In this document: in pieces, positions 6,438 through 9,493 of the stretch | How the letters are laid out: every line of letters begins with the position of its first letter | How positions within the stretch are numbered: the stretch's first letter is position 1 | Assembly (NCBI GenBank): GCA_903906615.1 | Contig: CAIVKT010000400.1 | Span: 1-9,493, forward strand | Length of the DNA stretch: 9,493 nt | Reading direction: 5' to 3' | Source: an uncultured Bacteroidota bacterium | Lineage (GTDB): Bacteria; Bacteroidota; Bacteroidia; Chitinophagales; Chitinophagaceae | Notes under the pieces: model-generated | The model's input: the letters and a program-made list of their open reading frames with translations, nothing else | Told to the model about the DNA's origin: nothing | The model's database searches: none | Program-made: the position numbers and the translations under genes

Positions 6438-6480
6438 TCGTTCGGCGTGGTTCGATAAAATCACCAGCTCACGATGACAA
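6438..6480 (+). repeat. REP-like intergenic element, copy C (interrupted or nested)
   Basis: The gap between the LysM-like and J-like genes holds GTTCGGC, then GTGGTTCGATAAAATCACCA, then GCTCACGATGACAA. The outer halves match the element at 7322, and the inner part looks like a second element nested in it (TGGT..ACCA ends). This suggests repeated insertion at the same gap. Confidence 0.5.
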
Positions 6481-6491
6481 CATAATTAATT

Positions 6492-7322
6492 ATGGGAAGA
6501 AGCATAGCGACAATACAAACCGGAATATGGGATGCCGTACTCGCGGACACGACATTAGTAGCTGAATTGACGAGCACGAGTACCTTGGCCATATGGTGGT
6601 TATGGACTTGGGTAATAGCCACGCAAATGTTTGTAATGGAAGGATTAACTGATTTTGCTCAACTGGAAGTTACCAATATCATAGCTACCCAAAAGCCACA
6701 CAGCTTGCAATGGTATGCTACAAAGGCTCTTGCTTTCCAGTATGGTGCGGCCTTACCGGCAGATACTGATGTTTATAATCCAGTGGCTGCGGCAGGTGAT
6801 CCAAGCCTGATCGTAACGTTTGCCGTGGCTGTGGAAATAAGCAACCGGGTAAGGATAAAAGTGGCTACCGGTACGGTGGGCGCTCTGAGTGCATTAAGCA
6901 CTCCGCAGCTTACGGCATTCAGCACGTATATGGGACGAATAAAAGATGCAGGTGTGAAGGTGCTGTGTACCAGTGGCCCAGGTGATACCTTCCAACCTAC
7001 ACAGACCATATACTACGACCCACTGATACTGGATAATACAGGTGCAAGGCTTGATGGCACAGAGGCAACGCCTATACAGGATGCAATCAATACTTTCCTG
7101 AATGGTTTGGGTTTCAATGGCAAGCTGCGCCTTAACGATTATATAGCTGCTATGCAGGCTGTAGCCGGAGTAATCATAGCAGATGAAGTAAGCATACAGG
7201 CATTTTATGGGGCAGTGGCCCCGGTGGTGATCACAACTGAATATACCCCTGATGCGGGATACCTGGTACTGGACACAGTATGGTTTGCCGCACACATAAA
7301 TTACGTAGCATATACCGGATAG
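6492..7322 (+). CDS. Baseplate J-like protein (Mu gp47-like)
   Basis: This 276-residue protein follows the Bacteroidota version of the baseplate J/gp47 family. Residues 30-90 hold a Trp-rich helix (WWLWTWVIATQMFVMEGL), then 'EVTNIIATQKPHSLQWYATKALAFQYGAALP', which is strongly reminiscent of the family's N-terminal region. Later pieces (IKDAGVKVLCTSG, IYYDPLIL, ATPIQDAINTFLNGLGFNGKLRL and the C-terminal EYTPDAGYLVLD) match the J family in position. It is somewhat shorter than P2 gpJ and Mu gp47. J-type proteins build the outer wedge of the baseplate and contact gp46/W and the next protein (gp48/I-like). Automatic annotation sometimes labels this group 'nucleotidyltransferase'; I see no such catalytic motif. 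Confidence 0.7.
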   Translation: MGRSIATIQTGIWDAVLADTTLVAELTSTSTLAIWWLWTWVIATQMFVMEGLTDFAQLEVTNIIATQKPHSLQWYATKALAFQYGAALPADTDVYNPVAAAGDPSLIVTFAVAVEISNRVRIKVATGTVGALSALSTPQLTAFSTYMGRIKDAGVKVLCTSGPGDTFQPTQTIYYDPLILDNTGARLDGTEATPIQDAINTFLNGLGFNGKLRLNDYIAAMQAVAGVIIADEVSIQAFYGAVAPVVITTEYTPDAGYLVLDTVWFAAHINYVAYTG

Positions 7323-7369
7323 TTCGGCAAGCTCACTATGACAAATGGTTTCGCAGGCTCAGTAATAAA
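7322..7369 (+). repeat. REP-like intergenic elements, copies D and E in tandem
   Basis: GTTCGGCAAGCTCACTATGACAAA (7322-7345) is followed by GGTTTCGCAGGCTCAGTAATAAA (7347-7369). The first is the cleanest copy of the family in the window. The second is a diverged copy sharing TTCGxxAGGCTCA. Copy D starts on the last base of the J-like gene's stop codon, and the pair nearly fills the gap before the next ATG at 7378. Confidence 0.6.
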
Positions 7370-7377
7370 ATGTTTTT

Positions 7378-7875
7378 ATGGGATTTTTTGATGTAGATTT
7401 TGATTTTAATACAAGGGTGTACCTCGCTGTGCGGCGCAGGAAGACTATAATGCTGGCATGGCTGAAAGCCCTTATCAGCCCGATAAAGTACGTTTATAAC
7501 GGTTTTAAAGCCAATAGAGCCAATAACCTTTATTTCCTTTCGCATGATGGGCAGATATGCTATATGGAAGCGGCGCTGAACGACACCTTTGATACGTTGA
7601 GGCGCATATACATTACTGATGGCCCATACTTCGACCCGGAGTATATCTATACAGTACCTGAAGAAAAGCCACTGGCCCTGAGCAGACGTAGTGAAGTTGG
7701 CACTACTACTTATCCCTCACCAAGATGGTTATATACAAGGGCGGAAACGTATGATGATGGGATTTCGTTCATTGTTCATGTACCTGCTTCATTGGTATTT
7801 GATACCAACAGAATGAAAGCATTGATCAATGAATACAGATTGCCGGGTAAGACTTATACAATAGTAACTTTTTAA
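7378..7875 (+). CDS. Baseplate protein at the gp48/gpI position
   Basis: This 165-residue protein follows the J-like gene as gp48 follows gp47 in Mu and gpI follows gpJ in P2. Its features fit a family I recall directly after gp47 homologs in Bacteroidota phages. It has a charged N-terminus, then the helix MLAWLKALISPIKYVYNGF (residues 25-43), then 'GQICYMEAALNDTFD..RRIYITDG' (58-82) and a strongly conserved-looking end (VHVPASLVFDTNRMKALINE and GKTYTIVTF, residues 133-165). In related phages the gp48/gpI protein links the wedge to the tail fibre. No DUF2313-type match can be shown by eye, so position and the Bacteroidota pattern carry the call. The next gene starts 9 bases later. Confidence 0.6.
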   Translation: MGFFDVDFDFNTRVYLAVRRRKTIMLAWLKALISPIKYVYNGFKANRANNLYFLSHDGQICYMEAALNDTFDTLRRIYITDGPYFDPEYIYTVPEEKPLALSRRSEVGTTTYPSPRWLYTRAETYDDGISFIVHVPASLVFDTNRMKALINEYRLPGKTYTIVTF

Positions 7876-7884
7876 TTAAACGAT

Positions 7885-8694
7885 ATGAAAGCAATTGATT
7901 TTAGCCATGATGGCGGTTACCCATTGACACAGGATGATCTTGATTATTTGCAGCAGGCTTATACAGAATGTATATCGTCCATGACTGCTGTTGTGGATAG
8001 CACTACCGCGATAATATTGGCTGGGATGGGGTCTACGTTTGGATTAGGTGTAACTACCATTGCTGCGGGGTATTTCCTTTATAACGGCAAGATAGTGCGC
8101 TTTACTGGTGGCACCTATGGTGCATTAAGTGTTGGAACAGTGGTGTTGGTAGTGATAACCCCCAATGCCACAGACCTTACCTACGATGACTCCTCCATAT
8201 ATCCAGCTATATTGGAAAGTACTGCCGGACTGACGACAGGAGCAGCGGTTACGGATGCTACCCACTTCCCGCTGAATAACATGATCAGCTATGCTACGGC
8301 ATTTGCTCTTGCAAGCAATAGCAGTGTGTGGCCTGCGCCTATAAGGGCATCGGCGGGATCGGGTATATATGCAGGGACGTTCGATGATGATAGCTCATCG
8401 CCTATTACTTACCGGAAGGCTGTAGGCAGCAACATGGTGGAACTGGCTGGGGTAACTAATAACAGCGCCGGGGCATCGAGCATAGGTGGCAGTACTTTGA
8501 TGATGACGCTACCTGTCGGTTATCGGCCAGCACATGACAGACATTTTTCATGCAGAGGGTCGAATGCCGGTGCCTTTGCTATGATAGCGGTGGATATAAT
8601 AGCTGCCAGTGGCGCTGTGAAGATACAAGGGACCTTAACGCCTTTTGATAACCAAGGTGTGAGTATGGACGGCATTAGCTTTGCGACTGATTAA
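7885..8694 (+). CDS. Tail fibre / receptor-binding protein
   Basis: The 269-residue product opens with 'GGYPLTQDDLDYLQQAY' (residues 10-26), a short helix followed by a beta region around 'GYFLYNGKIVRFTGG' (62-76). This pattern is common at the N-terminus of Bacteroidota phage fibre proteins encoded at the end of the tail operon. The C-terminal part (from about residue 150) is glycine- and serine-rich and beta-structured. It carries LPVGYRPAHDRHF (209-221), a motif typical of fibre-tip domains (LPxGYRP), and then strands ending in GVSMDGISFATD. There is no signal peptide, unlike the earlier fibre-type protein at 1995, so this one fits normal cytoplasmic virion assembly. As the last gene of the operon it probably determines host range. 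No separate chaperone gene follows. Confidence 0.68.
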   Translation: MKAIDFSHDGGYPLTQDDLDYLQQAYTECISSMTAVVDSTTAIILAGMGSTFGLGVTTIAAGYFLYNGKIVRFTGGTYGALSVGTVVLVVITPNATDLTYDDSSIYPAILESTAGLTTGAAVTDATHFPLNNMISYATAFALASNSSVWPAPIRASAGSGIYAGTFDDDSSSPITYRKAVGSNMVELAGVTNNSAGASSIGGSTLMMTLPVGYRPAHDRHFSCRGSNAGAFAMIAVDIIAASGAVKIQGTLTPFDNQGVSMDGISFATD

Positions 8695-8809
8695 GGGTAA
8701 GTCTATTAGCGGGGAAATCGGGCAAGTGTTAGCTGGCTGGCATTATTGGTTCGCGGGGCAAATATAGGCTGTTTAAACTGGCTGTAAACGTCGTTTTTCT
8801 GTTACTTCT

Positions 8810-8852
8810 AAAAAGTAAACGGTTTGTTTTAAAAAAGTAAACGGTTTGTTTT
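8810..8852 (+). repeat. Two tandem copies of a 21-bp sequence with a 22-bp period
   Basis: AAAAAGTAAACGGTTTGTTT plus one T appears at 8810-8830 and again, identical, at 8832-8852. The core AAACGGTTT is nearly self-complementary. Two adjacent 22-bp direct repeats recall the R1-R2 transposase-binding sites at the right end of phage Mu, but the bases do not match the Mu consensus, so that reading is speculative. Confidence 0.85.
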
Positions 8853-8883
8853 TGCGCTTATACTCCGATAGTTATTCGGATTG

Positions 8884-8980
8884 TTGCTCCATTTTATTGC
8901 TCACCTTTCCATTGATAATCAATGAATTAAGATTGAAACGAGCAATAAAGTTGCTCACTTTTCTGCTCATCTATTGCTCA
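8884..8980 (+). repeat. Cluster of TTGCTC motifs with central palindrome
   Basis: Direct copies of TTGCTC begin at 8884, 8897, 8951, 8963 (as CTGCTC) and 8974. An inverted copy, GAGCAA, lies at 8940-8945. Neighbouring direct copies are spaced 11-13 bp apart, about one helical turn. Between the two groups lies the palindrome CATTGAT-A-ATCAATG (8910-8924). The pattern suggests a multi-site protein-binding region. Confidence 0.6.
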
Positions 8981-9122
8981 ATTTATTTTCTAATATTTCA
9001 TCGTAATTGAGTAAAAACGAACTTTAACGGGACAAAGATCGTGAAGAAAGTAATACGCTCCAAGACGAAAAATCTATTGGGCGTTTGGTTTTATTGATAG
9101 TGTGTTGCGAGGCAGGGATCGA

Positions 9123-9356
9123 TTAATTAATGAACAACTCGGAAATATGGATGTCCAGCCCTTTGCAGACGGCGAGAATATAGATATACGAAGGGTTAAA
9201 ATCTCCTTTCTCCATCTTGTGTATTGATTGCCGATCTTTGCCAATTTTTTGAGCCACTTCTTCTAAACTTAATCCCTTCTCATTGCGAATGGCTTTTACT
9301 CTTTCGCCTAGTTTTATGAGTTCTTTTTTATCAAGTTTGCTTAATGGCCATGGCAT
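9123..9356 (-). CDS. XRE/Cro-C1 family helix-turn-helix regulator
   Basis: The 77-residue product is almost entirely one HTH_3 domain. Residues about 15-74 cover helix 1 (LGERVKAIRNEKG), helix 2 (SLEEVAQKIG), recognition helix 3 (DRQSIHKMEKG) and helices 4-5 (PSYIYILAVCKGLDIHISELF). It has no peptidase or sensor domain, so it acts as a simple DNA-binding repressor, probably a dimer. It is encoded opposite to the tail operon. A perfect inverted repeat upstream (9387-9410) and another overlapping its start (9354-9376) suggest autoregulation. It could be the phage lysogeny repressor or an unrelated host regulator; similar small XRE proteins are common in Bacteroidota chromosomes and mobile elements. 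Its A+T-rich sequence differs from the tail genes, hinting at a separate origin. Confidence 0.85.
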   Translation of the reverse strand: MPWPLSKLDKKELIKLGERVKAIRNEKGLSLEEVAQKIGKDRQSIHKMEKGDFNPSYIYILAVCKGLDIHISELFIN

Positions 9357-9376
9357 GGCTCAATAGTATAGCCATG
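9354..9376 (-). promoter_or_regulatory. Inverted repeat overlapping the XRE start codon
   Basis: CATGGCT (9354-9360) and AGCCATG (9370-9376) form a 7-bp inverted repeat with a 9-base spacer; one arm contains the XRE start codon. Read on the minus strand, the spacer contains TACTATTG, one base from the Bacteroidota -7 consensus TAnnTTTG. That would give an almost leaderless mRNA, so the promoter part is weak. It could be a second operator or an mRNA hairpin. Confidence 0.4.
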
Positions 9377-9386
9377 AGAAAAAAAT

Positions 9387-9410
9387 AATGTCATAAGAAC
9401 CTATGACATT
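9387..9410. promoter_or_regulatory. Probable operator: perfect 9+6+9 inverted repeat
   Basis: AATGTCATA (9387-9395) and TATGACATT (9402-9410) are perfect inverted arms around AGAACC. The site lies 30 bp upstream of the XRE start codon, in the region between this gene and whatever lies rightward. Dyads of this size are usual for dimeric XRE repressors, so it is the best candidate binding site for that protein. It could control a divergent gene to the right as well. Confidence 0.7.
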
Positions 9411-9493
9411 TGAAAATTTATGCTTAATCTTGTACCTGTGAGATAGTAAAGGCGATTTTATATAATGTAAATCACTAACTTTAGTTCCTGATC

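Larger units (their letters stand above)
8695..9122. other. AT-rich non-coding region full of short repeats
   Basis: I see no convincing coding frame between the fibre gene (+) and the XRE gene (-), which converge here. The stretch shifts to much higher A+T than the tail genes. It holds a tandem 22-bp-period repeat (8810-8852), a small hairpin TCCGA..TCGGA (8864-8880), a cluster of TTGCTC motifs (8884-8980), a palindrome (8910-8924) and a GAGCAA..TTGCTC inverted pair (8940-8956). No strong T-tract terminator is obvious; the A/T-rich 22-bp repeats may serve that role through a weak stem with G-U pairs (8822-8842). The layout resembles a cis-acting site such as a phage end, attachment site or operator array; which one cannot be told from sequence alone. 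Confidence 0.6.

Noticed and set aside
6492..7322. Nucleotidyltransferase
   Set aside because: This label is sometimes given to the family, but no catalytic GS..DxD pattern is visible, and position and motifs support a baseplate J-like protein.
1995..8694. Non-phage extracellular contractile injection system
   Set aside because: No AAA+ ATPase, toxin or eCIS-type effector is visible, and the gp44-gp49-like order with a terminal fibre fits a Mu-like phage better; the window is too short to exclude it fully.
8771..8778. GTTTAAAC palindrome as an operator
   Set aside because: An 8-bp palindrome alone in AT-rich DNA is weak evidence and it is not repeated nearby.

Overview
The window looks like the distal end of the late (tail/baseplate) operon of a Mu-like contractile-tail phage or prophage in a Bacteroidota host. 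This rests on three things. The protein families follow the order of Mu gp43 to gp49. The three signal peptides in the window all place Gln right after the predicted signal peptidase I site (the Bacteroidetes 'Q-rule'). Start codons mostly lack a good Shine-Dalgarno sequence. All family calls come from reading the translations; no database search was run.

Layout. Positions 2-145 are the end of a tail protein, followed by a REP-like element, a strong intrinsic terminator (190-230) and a hairpin that would mask the only SD-like sequence of the next gene (259-282). Then come the baseplate hub (287-1321, gp44/gpD-like) and the puncturing spike (1325-1933, gp45/gpV-like). Next is an unusual block of three genes (1995-5081), each starting with a signal peptide: a collagen-like, repeat-rich tail-fibre-type protein, a LamG-type protein and a small unknown. 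The baseplate programme then resumes with a gp46/gp25-like wedge protein (5086-5382), a LysM/gpX-like protein with a long unknown C-terminus (5447-6424), a baseplate J/gp47-like protein (6492-7322), a gp48-position protein (7378-7875) and a terminal tail-fibre-like protein (7885-8694).

Intergenic gaps of the operon carry short REP-like sequences (GTTCGGC..GCTCAC..TGACAA type). One gap also carries three copies of a 14-bp tandem repeat that stop one base before a start codon. After the last tail gene lies about 430 bp of AT-rich, apparently non-coding DNA. It is packed with direct and inverted repeats, including two tandem copies of a repeat with a 22-bp period and five helically spaced TTGCTC motifs. 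Beyond it, a small XRE-type repressor is encoded on the minus strand, with a perfect 9+6+9 inverted repeat upstream that is probably its operator.

Working together, the hub, spike, wedge, LysM, J-like and gp48-like proteins would build the baseplate of a contractile tail, and the last gene would supply a receptor-binding fibre. The most unusual point is the trio of export-signal proteins between spike and wedge genes. Virion proteins are normally assembled in the cytoplasm, so these are either lysogen surface proteins (a conversion cassette) or fibres with an unexpected route. Whether the XRE gene and repeat region belong to the phage or to flanking host DNA cannot be settled from this window.
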